DNA of 64,000 nucleotides from contig NZ_CP080519.1 of the NCBI RefSeq assembly GCF_019468465.1, positions 5,945,001 to 6,009,000 on the forward strand, in the 5' to 3' direction. The DNA is from Amycolatopsis sp. DSM 110486 (GTDB taxonomy: Bacteria > Actinomycetota > Actinomycetes > Mycobacteriales > Pseudonocardiaceae). The notes under the pieces were generated by a model. That model saw nothing but the letters and a program-made list of their open reading frames with translations. It was not told the DNA's origin and searched no databases. Made by a program: the position numbers and the translations under genes. Below are positions 38,017 to 46,923 of the stretch, piece after piece. Position 1 is the stretch's first letter, and every line of letters starts with the position of its first letter.

Positions 38017-38643
38017 ATGCGATCCGTGACAACGGCAGCTTCCACCATCAGCCAGCGGGTCCACTCGCTGAACCGGCCGAACATGGTCAGCGTCGGCACA
38101 GTCGTGTGGCTGTCCAGCGAACTGATGTTCTTCGCCGGACTGTTCGCCATGTTCTTCACCGTCAAGGCGCAGAACGCGGCCGGCGCACCCTGGCCGCCTC
38201 CCCTGCACGGCGAGGAATTCCACCTCAACATCCCGTACGCGATCCCGTTCACGGTGATCCTGGTGCTGTCCTCGCTGACGTGCCAGTTCGGCGTCTTCGC
38301 CGCGGAGCGCGGCGACGTCTACGGGCTCCGGCGCTGGTACATCGTCACGTTGATCATGGGCGCGATCTTCGTCGCGGGCCAGGCCAACGAGTACCACAAC
38401 CTGGTGGAGGAGGGGCTGACGATCCCGTCCGGCCCGTTCGGCACGGTGTTCTACCTCGCCACCGGTTTCCACGGCCTGCACGTGATCGGCGGGCTCATCG
38501 CGTTCGTGTATCTGCTGATCCGCACCAAGCTCAGCAAGTTCACGCCCGCACAGGCCACCTCGGCGATCGTCGTGTCGTACTACTGGCACTTCGTCGACAT
38601 CGTGTGGGTGGGCCTCTTCGCGGTGATCTACATCCTCCCCTGA
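38017..38643 (+). CDS. ctaE: Cytochrome c oxidase subunit III
   Basis: The seven-helix (here five predicted) core subunit of aa3 oxidase. In 208 residues: '[23 protein letters not shown]', '[24 protein letters not shown]', '[20 protein letters not shown]' and the C-terminal '[21 protein letters not shown]', which holds the conserved His-Phe-Val-Asp segment. ATG 38017 follows GGGAGG at 5 nt; GTG 38026 is an alternative. It starts the operon ctaE-qcrC-qcrA-qcrB, the standard actinobacterial supercomplex arrangement. Confidence 0.96.
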   Translation: MRSVTTAASTISQRVHSLNRPNMVSVGTVVWLSSELMFFAGLFAMFFTVKAQNAAGAPWPPPLHGEEFHLNIPYAIPFTVILVLSSLTCQFGVFAAERGDVYGLRRWYIVTLIMGAIFVAGQANEYHNLVEEGLTIPSGPFGTVFYLATGFHGLHVIGGLIAFVYLLIRTKLSKFTPAQATSAIVVSYYWHFVDIVWVGLFAVIYILP

Positions 38644-38697
38644 TCCCGCCCGCCGCCACCACCATCGGCCTGAACTGACAGCAAGGGTTGCCGCAAG

Positions 38698-39516
38698 ATG
38701 ACCACCAGCAAGAAGTCCCCGGAGCGCCGGTTCCGCGCGCGTTCGAAGCTGCGCAGGCGTTTCGCCGGCCTGCTCGCACTCGGTGTCGCGCTGGTGGGAG
38801 CCGGCGCCCTGTACGCCGTGTTCGCGCCCGAGCCCCAGACCGCGCAGGCCCAGGGCGACCCGGCTCTGCTGCGGCAGGGTGAGCAGGTCTACAACAACAC
38901 CTGCATCGAGTGCCACGGCAAGAACCTCGAGGGCGTGCAGGACCGCGGTCCGAGCCTCATCGGCGTCGGCGACGCGGCCGTGTACTTCCAGACCTCGTCC
39001 GGCCGCATGCCCGCCGCGCGCCAGGAGGCGCAGATCGAGCGCAAGCCGCCGAAGCTCACGCCGAGCGAGATCGATGCCGTCGGCGCCTTCGTGCAGGCCC
39101 ACGGCGGCGGCGCGCAGCGCCCCGACGAGACCGGTGCCGCGCTGCGCGGCAGCGACCCGGCGCGCGGTGGCGAGCTGTTCCGCCTCAACTGCGCGTCGTG
39201 CCACAACTTCACCGGTCGCGGTGGCGCGCTCTCCGCGGGTAAGTACGCGCCGGACCTCGACCCGGCCACCGAAGAGCAGATCTACGACGCGATGCTCACG
39301 GGGCCGCAGAACATGCCGAAATTCTCCGACCGGCAGCTCAACCCGGAGGAGAAGAAAGACATCATCGCTTATGTAAAGTCGGTGTCGGACGGCAACAACA
39401 ACCCGGGTGGTAACGGCCTCGGCGGGTTCGGTCCCGCTTCCGAAGGCCTTATCGCTTTCGTCGTCGGAATTGCCGCGCTCGTGGGCATCACACTGTGGAT
39501 TGGATCGAAGGCATGA
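38698..39516 (+). CDS. qcrC: Cytochrome bc1 complex, dihaem cytochrome c subunit
   Basis: The c-type cytochrome of the actinobacterial bc1 complex, which passes electrons directly to the oxidase CuA. The 272-residue protein has an N-terminal membrane anchor ('[21 protein letters not shown]'), two CxxCH haem sites (CIECH about residue 69 and CASCH about residue 165), with axial Met candidates, and a C-terminal helix '[19 protein letters not shown]'. It starts 54 nt after ctaE and its stop overlaps the qcrA start (ATGA). Confidence 0.97.
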   Translation: MTTSKKSPERRFRARSKLRRRFAGLLALGVALVGAGALYAVFAPEPQTAQAQGDPALLRQGEQVYNNTCIECHGKNLEGVQDRGPSLIGVGDAAVYFQTSSGRMPAARQEAQIERKPPKLTPSEIDAVGAFVQAHGGGAQRPDETGAALRGSDPARGGELFRLNCASCHNFTGRGGALSAGKYAPDLDPATEEQIYDAMLTGPQNMPKFSDRQLNPEEKKDIIAYVKSVSDGNNNPGGNGLGGFGPASEGLIAFVVGIAALVGITLWIGSKA

Positions 39517-40664
39517 GTGCCGAAGGGCCCCAGCCGCCCTCGGAGGCGGAACTGGCCGAGATGGACCGCGACCAGCTGCTCAAGCTGGGCGGTCAGCTGG
39601 ACGGCGTCGAGATCGTCGACTACCCGGAACCGTGGCCGGTCAAGGACACCCGCGCCGAACGCCGCGCGCAGCGGCTCGTCGCGTTCTGGTTCGCCCTGTC
39701 CGCGCTCGCGGGCCTGGCGTTCGTCGTGGTCGTCGCCTGGCCGCATTGGTGGGAGTACAAGGACCCGAGCGACGCGAGCGGGCACGCCACCTACAGCCTG
39801 TACACCCCGGCACTGGGCGTCACGCTGGGCATCGCGGTACTCGCGCTCGGCATCGGCGTGATCCTGTACACGAAGAAGTTCGTGCCGCAGGAGACCGCGG
39901 TGCAGCAGCGCAGCGACGGTCCGTCGGCCGAGGTCGACCGCGCCACGATCCTCGCGCACCTGGCCGACGCCGGGGCCCGCAGCACCATCGCCCGCCGGTC
40001 GCTGATCAAGCGCACCGCCGGTGCGAGTGCCGGAGTGCTGGGTCTCGCGGTCGCGGCCCTGCCGCTGGCGTCCTTCATCAAGGACCCGTGGAAGGACACC
40101 GAGAACGAGAACTCGCTGTGGCACACCGGCTGGCAGCCGCAGCACCCGGGTGAGGTCGTCTACTTGCGCGCCAACACCGGCAGCCTGGACGACGACGTCG
40201 AGAAGGGCGTGACCCTGCTGCGCGTCGAAGACCTCGACGCCGGCGGCATGGAGACGGTGTTCCCGTACCGCAAGACCGAGGCGGGCAACCGCGAGGCGCT
40301 GGCCGCCGCGCTGACCCGCGTCGACAACCCGGTGATGCTCATCCGGCTGCGCCCCACCGACGCCGCGCGCGTGGTGAAGCGGAAGGGCCAGGAGGACTAC
40401 AACTTCGGCGACTACTACGCGTACACGAAGATCTGCAGCCACGTCGGCTGCCCGACCTCCCTGTACGAGCAGCGCACGAACCGCATCCTCTGCCCGTGCC
40501 ACCAGTCGCAGTTCGACGCCCTGCACTACGCCAAGCCCATCTTCGGCCCGGCGACGCGTCCGCTGGCCCAGCTGCCGATCACGGTTGACTCAGAGGGATA
40601 CTTGATCGCACGGGGCGACTTCAACGAGGCCATCGGTCCGGCCTTTTGGGAGCGTAAGTCATGA
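39513..40664 (+). CDS. qcrA: Cytochrome bc1 complex Rieske iron-sulfur subunit
   Basis: A 383-residue Rieske protein of the actinobacterial type with three N-terminal membrane helices and a twin-arginine-like '[15 protein letters not shown]' before the third. The [2Fe-2S] ligands are in CSHVGC and CPCHQSQ near the C terminus. ATG 39513 overlaps the qcrC stop; an upstream in-frame ATG at 39495 lies inside qcrC and is unlikely. Its own stop overlaps the qcrB ATG at 40661. All three qcr genes are therefore translationally coupled. Confidence 0.96.
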   Translation: MSAEGPQPPSEAELAEMDRDQLLKLGGQLDGVEIVDYPEPWPVKDTRAERRAQRLVAFWFALSALAGLAFVVVVAWPHWWEYKDPSDASGHATYSLYTPALGVTLGIAVLALGIGVILYTKKFVPQETAVQQRSDGPSAEVDRATILAHLADAGARSTIARRSLIKRTAGASAGVLGLAVAALPLASFIKDPWKDTENENSLWHTGWQPQHPGEVVYLRANTGSLDDDVEKGVTLLRVEDLDAGGMETVFPYRKTEAGNREALAAALTRVDNPVMLIRLRPTDAARVVKRKGQEDYNFGDYYAYTKICSHVGCPTSLYEQRTNRILCPCHQSQFDALHYAKPIFGPATRPLAQLPITVDSEGYLIARGDFNEAIGPAFWERKS

Positions 40665-42313
40665 GCTCACTGACCACGCCCACCAAGGGCACGAGCGCGC
40701 TCGAGCAACACCTCGGCGAGGCCGCGGACAACGCGGACCAGCGGTACAAGCTGGCCAAGGGCCTGCGTCACCAGATGAACAAGGTCTTCCCCACGCACTG
40801 GTCGTTCCTGCTGGGCGAGATCGCGCTGTACAGCTTCATCATCATCCTGCTCTCGGGTGTGTACCTGACGCTGTTCTTCGACCCCTCCATGCAGGAAGTC
40901 ACCTACCACGGGAGCTTCCAGAACCTGCAGGGCGTCGAGATGTCGCAGGCGTTCCGCACCACGCTGGACATCTCGTTCGACGTGCGCGGCGGCCTCTTCG
41001 TGCGGCAGCTGCACCACTGGGCCGCGCTGATCTTCGTCGCCTCGATGATGATCCACATGTTCCGGATCTTCTTCACCGGCGCGTTCCGCAAGCCGCGTGA
41101 GGCCAACTGGATCATCGGTGGCCTGCTGCTGGTCCTGGGAATGTTCGAGGGCTTCTTCGGCTACTCGCTCCCGGACGACCTGCTCTCCGGTACCGGTATC
41201 CGCGCGACCCTGTCGGGCATCGTCCTCTCGGTGCCGGTCATCGGCACCTGGATCCACTGGGCGCTGTTCGGCGGCGAGTTCCCGGGCGACCAGATCATCC
41301 CGCGCCTGTACACACTGCACATTCTGCTGATCCCAGGCATCATGCTCGCGCTCGTCGGTGTGCACCTGGCGCTGGTCTGGTACCAGAAGCACACGCAGTT
41401 CCCGGGTGTGCGGCGCAAGGAGACCAACGTCGTCGGCGTGCGGATCATGCCGTACTTCGCCCTCAAGGGCGGCGCCTTCTTCACGCTGGTCACCGGTGTC
41501 ATCGCGCTGATGTCCGGCCTGTTCCAGATCAACCCGGTCTGGAACTTCGGGCCGTACAACCCGTCGATGGTGTCGGCCGGGTCGCAGCCTGACTTCTACA
41601 TGGCCTGGGCCGACGGCATGCTGCGCATCTGGCCCGCGTGGGAGGTCTACCTCGGGAACTACACGATCCCGGCGGTGTTCTTCCCCGGCGCGGTGGGCAT
41701 GCCGCTGCTGATCGGGCTGCTGCTGGCGTACCCGTTCATGGAACGCAAGCTGTCGAAGGACAACGCGGCGCACAACCTGCTCCAGCGGCCGCGCGACGCA
41801 CCGGTCCGCACCGCGCTGGGCATGATGGCGCTCGGGTTCTTCCTGGTCATCGAGCTGTCGGGCTTCAACGACATCATCGCCGACCAGTTCGACATCTCAC
41901 TGAACGCCACCACATGGGCCGGCCGCATCGGCGTGCTGATCGTGCCGCCGATCGCCTACTACATCACCTACCGGATCTGCCTGGGTCTGCAGCGGGCCGA
42001 TCGCGAGGTGCTGGAGCACGGCGTGGAAACGGGCATCATCAAGCGCCTGCCGCACGGTGAGTTCATCGAGGTCCACCAGCCGCTGGCCGGCGTGGACAGC
42101 CACGGCCACGCGGTCCCGCTCGAGTATCAGGGCGCCGCAGTGCCGAAGAAGATGAACAAGCTCGGCACCGCCGGGCACGCCGTCCCGGGTTCGATCTGGA
42201 CCCCGGACCCGCCGGAGGAGTCGGCCGCTCTCGAGCGGGCGTCGCACGGCAACGGGCACGCCGAGCTGGAAAGCTCGGAGTCCGAGTCGCACGAGGTCGG
42301 GACCAAGCACTAG
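40661..42313 (+). CDS. qcrB: Cytochrome bc1 complex cytochrome b subunit
   Basis: The quinol-oxidising dihaem b subunit, 550 residues. Bis-His haem ligands lie in the helices around '[26 protein letters not shown]' and '[26 protein letters not shown]'. The Qp-site PDW/PEW-type loop is represented by '[12 protein letters not shown]'. A hydrophilic C-terminal extension of about 110 residues is typical of actinobacterial QcrB. This protein is the target of imidazopyridine-type inhibitors in mycobacteria. It ends the ctaE-qcrCAB operon, with a hairpin behind it. Confidence 0.97.
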   Translation: MSSLTTPTKGTSALEQHLGEAADNADQRYKLAKGLRHQMNKVFPTHWSFLLGEIALYSFIIILLSGVYLTLFFDPSMQEVTYHGSFQNLQGVEMSQAFRTTLDISFDVRGGLFVRQLHHWAALIFVASMMIHMFRIFFTGAFRKPREANWIIGGLLLVLGMFEGFFGYSLPDDLLSGTGIRATLSGIVLSVPVIGTWIHWALFGGEFPGDQIIPRLYTLHILLIPGIMLALVGVHLALVWYQKHTQFPGVRRKETNVVGVRIMPYFALKGGAFFTLVTGVIALMSGLFQINPVWNFGPYNPSMVSAGSQPDFYMAWADGMLRIWPAWEVYLGNYTIPAVFFPGAVGMPLLIGLLLAYPFMERKLSKDNAAHNLLQRPRDAPVRTALGMMALGFFLVIELSGFNDIIADQFDISLNATTWAGRIGVLIVPPIAYYITYRICLGLQRADREVLEHGVETGIIKRLPHGEFIEVHQPLAGVDSHGHAVPLEYQGAAVPKKMNKLGTAGHAVPGSIWTPDPPEESAALERASHGNGHAELESSESESHEVGTKH

Positions 42314-42328
42314 CTCTCCATACGACGG

Positions 42329-42360
42329 AGGCCCCTTCACCCAGGCGGGTGGAGGGGCCT
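42329..42360. terminator. Terminator of the ctaE-qcrCAB operon
   Basis: AGGCCCCTTCACCC (42329-42342) pairs with GGGTGGAGGGGCCT (42347-42360), with one G-T wobble, 16 nt past the qcrB stop. Confidence 0.85.
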
Positions 42361-42424
42361 TCCTCGTTGTCCGGAGCTGTGTTGTCCGAAGTTGTTCGCA
42401 GCGCAGGGCCTTTTACCTAAACGA

Positions 42425-42709
42425 TCAGGCGCCTTCGACGCCGATCTCGAACGCGGAGTCCGTGTCGGCCCGTGAGTACGAGCGGAACGCGATGTGCGTG
42501 ACGGTGTCCAGCACGCCGCTCACCTTGCCGATGCGGCCGGGGATGAGGTCGGCGAGGTCCTCGTGGGCCTTCACGCGCACTGTGGCGATCAGGTCGACGT
42601 CACCGGCGCACGAGTAGACCTCGTTGACCCCTTCGAGGTCCGCGATCGCCTGTGCGGCCTGCGGGATCTCCTCGGCCTCTACGTTGATCAGCACGATCGC
42701 CGTGATCAC
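42425..42709 (-). CDS. Stand-alone Lrp/AsnC ligand-binding (RAM) domain protein
   Basis: A 94-residue protein matching only the C-terminal regulation-of-amino-acid-metabolism domain of Lrp/AsnC regulators: 'TAIVLINVEAEEIPQAAQAI', 'GVNEVYSCAGDVDLIATVRV', and 'GKVSGVLDTVTHIAF'. The helix-turn-helix is absent. Such small proteins form octamers and may tune full-length Lrp proteins or sense amino acids. GTG 42709 has a GGAGGA binding site; the frame runs up to 42793 without support. It converges on qcrB and stands 52 nt after the DEDDh-UvrC gene on the same strand. Confidence 0.88.
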   Translation of the reverse strand: MITAIVLINVEAEEIPQAAQAIADLEGVNEVYSCAGDVDLIATVRVKAHEDLADLIPGRIGKVSGVLDTVTHIAFRSYSRADTDSAFEIGVEGA

Positions 42710-42761
42710 AGCGTTCCTCCACTCCCTGGCGGTACCCGACGAGCGCTGATCGTAGCCTTCA

Positions 42762-44480
42762 TCACCCCGCCACCCGTTCCAGCGTCCGCGCACCGGCCGC
42801 CAGGTCGAGCCACCCGCGCCAGCCGGCGACGGCGGTGGGTTCGGCCCAGGGCCGCGTGGTGCGCACGAGCCGCACGCCGGGCCGGGCGAGCCAGCGCAGC
42901 AGCACCGTGACTTCTTCTCCGGACGCGCCGCGCAACGGCCCTTCGCCGGGCAGCACGGTTTCCGCGGCGGCGACCAGGTGTTCCACCACCGGCATCGGCG
43001 GCACTCCGCGGCGGGCTACCCCCGCGGACGCCAGGCGGCCGTGGCGGATCACCGACAGCTCCCAGCCGCCGTTGCCGTCCGGGTTGGCGGCGATGAGTTC
43101 GGCGATGTCGGCGAGCGCGGCTTGCCGGTGGGACCGGCCGACGGAACGCACGAGGTCCGCCAGCTCGTCGCGATGGCGGGCGGCCTGCTCGTAGTGCCGG
43201 CCCTCCGAGAGCCGGTCGAGCTGGGCCGCGGCGATCTTCAGGGGACGCCCGTCGTCGCCGGAGATGAGGTCGCGCGCGGCCGTGACGGCGGGGGAGTAGT
43301 CGTCCACGCTCTGCCGGCCGGCGCACGGCGCGCCGCAGCGGCCCAGCTCGGCCAGCACACACGGGGTCGCGGAGCCGCCGCGGGCCGAAATCCGCATCGT
43401 GCACGTGCGCAGCCCGGCGGCGCCCGCGAGCGTGTCGGCGGCCGTGCGGGCGTCGGCCTGGCTGCGGAAGGGGCCGAGGGTGCCTTCGCGCGGCAGCCGG
43501 ACCACGGACAGGCGCGGGAAGGCCTCGTCGGTGAGCCCGACCCACCACGCGTGGTGGGGATTTTTCGAGCGCCGGTTGTACATCGGCCGGTGGGCCGCGA
43601 TGAGCCGCAGCTCGCGGATCTCGGCCTCCAGCGAATGGGCGCATTCGATGGCCTCCACGCGTTCGGCCAGCGCCACCATCTCGCGGATGCGCCCGCGGCT
43701 TTCCGAGCCCGTGAAGTACTGCCGCACGCGCCGGCGCAGGTCCCGCGCGGTGCCGACGTAGAGGACCTCCTCACGCGGGCCGCGGAACAGGTACACCCCG
43801 GGCCGCGCCGGCAGGTCGGCCGCGAGGTGGCGTTTGCGCCGCTGCGCGGTGGTCACCTCGGGCAGGTAGTCGACGAGCTCTTCGACCGTGTGCACGCCGA
43901 CGTTGCCGACCCGCTCCAGCAGCGCGTGGAGCACGTCGACGGTGGCACGGGCGTCGTCGAGCGCTCGGTGCGTGGGCCGGGTGCGGGAGCCGAGCAGCAT
44001 CGCCAGGTTCGAGAGCCGGTAGCTGCGCGCCTCCTCGCGCGGGATCACGCGCCGGGCGAGCTTCACCGTGCAGATCACCGTGGCGCGCGGCCAGACATAG
44101 CCGTGGCCCTCGCACGCGGCCCGCATGAAGCCCGTGTCGAACCCCGAGTTGTGGGCCACGAGCACCGCGCCGGAGATGAACTCGAGGAACGCGGGCAGCA
44201 CGCGCTCGATGCGCGGCGCGTCGTAGACCATCGCCTGCGTGATGCCCGTGAGCTCCACCACCTGCGGCGGGATCGGCGAACCCGGGTTCACCAGCGTCGC
44301 GAACTCGGCCACCACCTCACCGCCGCGCACCTTCACGGCCCCGATCTCGGTGATCGCGTCCGGTCCCGGCTTCGTGCCCGTGGTCTCGAGGTCGAAGACG
44401 ACGAACGTGATGTCCCGCAACGGGGTGCCGAGCTCGTCGAAGGCCAGCTGAGCCTGGCCGGGCCGCGGTCGGGTGTCCAT
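42762..44480 (-). CDS. DEDDh exonuclease fused to a UvrC/Cho-type GIY-YIG nuclease domain
   Basis: A 572-residue fusion. Residues about 24-190 form a DnaQ-like 3'-5' exonuclease with DLETTG (Asp30, Glu32), 'VAHNSGFDTGFM' and 'HRALDDARAT', the DEDDh set. Residues about 210-330 form a GIY-YIG domain ('ARPGVYLFRGPREEVLYVGTARDLRRRVRQYF') as in UvrC and Cho, followed by a UvrC-like 'KIAAAQLDRLSEGRHYEQAARHRDEL' UvrB-binding helix pair. It probably incises and trims damaged DNA. A similar fusion is M. tuberculosis Rv2191 (from memory). ATG 44480 has TAAAGT 8 nt upstream on its strand and no ribosome binding site. Confidence 0.9.
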   Translation of the reverse strand: MDTRPRPGQAQLAFDELGTPLRDITFVVFDLETTGTKPGPDAITEIGAVKVRGGEVVAEFATLVNPGSPIPPQVVELTGITQAMVYDAPRIERVLPAFLEFISGAVLVAHNSGFDTGFMRAACEGHGYVWPRATVICTVKLARRVIPREEARSYRLSNLAMLLGSRTRPTHRALDDARATVDVLHALLERVGNVGVHTVEELVDYLPEVTTAQRRKRHLAADLPARPGVYLFRGPREEVLYVGTARDLRRRVRQYFTGSESRGRIREMVALAERVEAIECAHSLEAEIRELRLIAAHRPMYNRRSKNPHHAWWVGLTDEAFPRLSVVRLPREGTLGPFRSQADARTAADTLAGAAGLRTCTMRISARGGSATPCVLAELGRCGAPCAGRQSVDDYSPAVTAARDLISGDDGRPLKIAAAQLDRLSEGRHYEQAARHRDELADLVRSVGRSHRQAALADIAELIAANPDGNGGWELSVIRHGRLASAGVARRGVPPMPVVEHLVAAAETVLPGEGPLRGASGEEVTVLLRWLARPGVRLVRTTRPWAEPTAVAGWRGWLDLAAGARTLERVAG

Positions 44481-44622
44481 GATCGCGCACTTTAGGACCG
44501 CCCACCGACAATCCCGGACGGCGCGATCCGTGTGACGGGTGTGGCGCGGGTGCCTGGTGGGGTGGTTCCCACGTCCGGTGACCAGCGGCGCGCGATCCGG
44601 CCCCGGGGCCTACCCTGGACCA

Positions 44623-46047
44623 ATGCACCCCCAGCCCGTGGATCCGGTCGCACCCGAGGACGCCGTCGGCCCCTCGGCCGTGCCGGCGCGGGCTGACGCG
44701 ACCGCGGTGCCGGCCGAGACCGGCGCTGCCGAGATCCCCGAAGCCGACATGGCGGCGCCCGAGCCCGCTTCCTGGACGGGCCTGCCGGACGCCGTGCGCG
44801 AGCGTATCGCCGAGCTGGCGGCCACTGCCGTCGCGAAGCTGCCGCCCACCGACGTGCCGCGGCAGCTGCGTCCCGTCGCGAAGTTCGCGCCCGCGAAGCG
44901 CGCGAAGCTCGGCGGCGCCGCGTTGCTGGCCGCGCTGGGCGACTCAGCGCAGTTCCGCACCGCCGTGATCGAGTGGCTGCGCGAGCACCGCACCGACGCG
45001 CTGGACCCCAACGCCGCCGATTCCGTCGTCGGCGCGGCCGCCGCGGTGCTGCTGGGGGAGTCGGGCGCGGCCGGGCGCGTGCGGCTCGTCGCGAAGAACG
45101 CGGAAGAGACGGCGCTGCGGGCAGAACGCGACGCCGCGCTGGCTCGTAACCAGAAGCTCGAGGCGGAGCTCGCCGAGCTGCGCGGGGAACTGGACCAGGC
45201 GCGCGGCGCCGTGGAAGCCGCTCGCGGTGAACGCGAGGCCGAGGTCGAGAAGCTGCTGCGCCGGCTGCGTGAGCAGGGCGTGCAGCTGCGGCAGGCCCGA
45301 GACGCCGCCGAGCAGGCCCTCGCCGAGGTCGCGCGCGGCGGCACGGCGAAGGCCGAGGAGATCGACGCCCTGACCACGCAGCTGGACCGCGAGCGTCGCC
45401 GCGTGGCGGCCGAGCGCGCGCGGGCGGAGCGGGCGGTCACCGACGCCGAGATCGCCCGTCAGTCGGCCCGTGAGGCCCGGGAAGCCGACGAGGTGCGCCT
45501 GGCGCTGCTGGTCGACACGATCGACGGCGCCGTGACCGGCCTGCGCCGCGAGCTGATGCTGAGCGACCGCGGCGCGCGGCCTGCCGACATGGTGCGCGGC
45601 GCCACGTCGGGGCTCGGCCCGGGCGGGCGCGTGCAGGACGTCGGGGCGCTCGACCGCTACCTCGCGCTGCCCAACGTGCACCTCATCGTCGACGGCTACA
45701 ACGTCACCAAGACCGGCTACCCCGAGCTGGCGCTGGCCGATCAGCGCGACCGGCTCATCCACCAGCTCTCCGCCCTCGCCGCGCGCACGAGCGCCGAGGT
45801 CACAGTGGTGTTCGACGGGGCAGGCGTGCTGTCCGTACCGGCGTCGGTGCCGCGCGGTGTGCGCGTGCTGTTCTCCGACCGCGGCGTGCTGGCCGACGAC
45901 GTGATCCGCTCGATCGTGGCGGCCGAGCCGAAGGGCCGGCCGATGGTCGTGGCGACGTCCGACCGGGCGGTCGCCGACTCGGTCCGCGCGACCGGTGCCC
46001 ACTCGGCGCCCTCGGCGGTGCTGGTCAGCCGCCTGAGCCGCGTCTGA
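44623..46047 (+). CDS. NYN (YacP-like) domain protein with central coiled coil
   Basis: A 474-residue protein in three parts: an Ala/Pro-rich N terminus and helical region to about 170; a long coiled coil of about 160 residues (Glu/Arg/Ala heptads, 'EAELAELRGELDQARGAVEA'); and a C-terminal NYN ribonuclease-like domain ('LIVDGYNVTKTGYPELAL' through 'VVFDGAGV', 'FSDRGVLADDVIRSIV'). Key Asp residues of the fold are present. The counterpart YacP/Rae1 cleaves ribosome-bound mRNA in Bacillus; here activity is only inferred. TACCCT at 44611-44616 lies 6 nt before the ATG, a leaderless arrangement. It is divergent from the DEDDh-UvrC gene. Confidence 0.88.
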   Translation: MHPQPVDPVAPEDAVGPSAVPARADATAVPAETGAAEIPEADMAAPEPASWTGLPDAVRERIAELAATAVAKLPPTDVPRQLRPVAKFAPAKRAKLGGAALLAALGDSAQFRTAVIEWLREHRTDALDPNAADSVVGAAAAVLLGESGAAGRVRLVAKNAEETALRAERDAALARNQKLEAELAELRGELDQARGAVEAARGEREAEVEKLLRRLREQGVQLRQARDAAEQALAEVARGGTAKAEEIDALTTQLDRERRRVAAERARAERAVTDAEIARQSAREAREADEVRLALLVDTIDGAVTGLRRELMLSDRGARPADMVRGATSGLGPGGRVQDVGALDRYLALPNVHLIVDGYNVTKTGYPELALADQRDRLIHQLSALAARTSAEVTVVFDGAGVLSVPASVPRGVRVLFSDRGVLADDVIRSIVAAEPKGRPMVVATSDRAVADSVRATGAHSAPSAVLVSRLSRV

Positions 46048-46154
46048 GACCCGTCCGGGGGACGGCTGAGGCCGGCGGGACGGAAACTGTCGGTGGTGGC
46101 TCCTACCGTGCGTCCCAGGAAGCACGACAGCCAACTTGCGGTGAGGAGCCTCCC

Positions 46155-46496
46155 GTGACCGAGAACACGAACCACCACCCGCCCGACTGGACCGACTTCG
46201 ACGAACCGGCCGACCGCGACCTCGATCTCGGCAGCGTTGATTTCGGCGACGTTGACCTCGATAGTGTCGATCTCAGCGACGTCGATCCGGCGGACCTCGA
46301 CACGCTGGTCGTCGACTGCGACCGCTGCGCCGTGCGGGGCCACGCGTGCCACGACTGTGTGGTGAGCGTGCTGCTCGGCCCGCCGGTCGCCCTGGCGTGG
46401 GACGCGGACGAACGGCGAGCCGTCGACGCGCTCGCCGAGGCGGGGATGGTGCCCCGGCTGCGCTTGGTTTCGGAGCCCGAACGTAAGCCAGCGTGA
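46155..46496 (+). CDS. Acidic pentad-repeat protein with a four-cysteine motif
   Basis: A 113-residue protein. Residues 23-52 are six pentads (LDLGS, VDFGD, VDLDS, VDLSD, VDPAD, LDTLV), giving a strongly acidic repeat with a hydrophobic residue every fifth position. Then comes Cys55-x2-Cys58-x6-Cys65-x2-Cys68, likely a zinc or iron-sulfur site. The C-terminal half, 'VSVLLGPPVALAWDADERRAV' onward, is a conserved actinobacterial segment. Start GTG 46155 has GAGGAG 7 nt upstream. It lies directly before the NlpC/P60 leader, an arrangement I recall from other actinomycetes. Function unknown. Confidence 0.85.
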   Translation: MTENTNHHPPDWTDFDEPADRDLDLGSVDFGDVDLDSVDLSDVDPADLDTLVVDCDRCAVRGHACHDCVVSVLLGPPVALAWDADERRAVDALAEAGMVPRLRLVSEPERKPA

Positions 46497-46499
46497 CAC

Positions 46500-46923
46500 T
46501 TCTGGGTGATAACGGCGCGACGAGTGGTCGATCTAGTCGGATGAACGGTCGGTAGCGAATTCACGCAATTTAGACACCACAGAGTATGACCGCGATCACA
46601 CAAACCCTCCCTCGCTGGTCCGATGGTGTTTCGGCGAACTACGGAGAGTTTTTATGTGGGGCCCGGTGGACGCGGTGACGGTCTTTTCGTAACCTGTCCG
46701 AGATCTCGTGGCCAGCAGCCGTCGGCAAGACGGCGACGCGAGATCGCCGCCGGAAAAGGCTTTGTCGGGGAGCCAACACCGGAACCACACCGTGCGCGTG
46801 AGGCTGTTGCAGTGAAACGCGGCCCGGAAACGCGCGGGGTGGACGCACGGAAGAGGGCCCCCGACCTCTTCGGCGTCACGAGGTTCCGACGGCGGCCCGA
46901 CAGCAAAGGAGACACGCGCGACC
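46500..46923 (+). promoter_or_regulatory. Long structured leader of the NlpC/P60 gene
   Basis: About 424 nt without a convincing gene. A nested hairpin is visible: outer GATCTCG/CGAGATC and inner GCCGTC-GGCAA-GACGGC (about 46701-46755). Near the end AAGAGG/CCTCTT (about 46851-46881) can pair. The gene's start follows AAAGGAG. Actinobacterial cell-wall hydrolase genes are often controlled by c-di-AMP riboswitches, but I could not find the conserved core of that class, so the leader's role is open. Confidence 0.45.

Noticed and set aside
46500..46923. c-di-AMP (ydaO-yuaA) riboswitch
   Set aside because: Position fits, but the conserved GGGGGACCC and GTCAGCTAAC-type core segments were not found.
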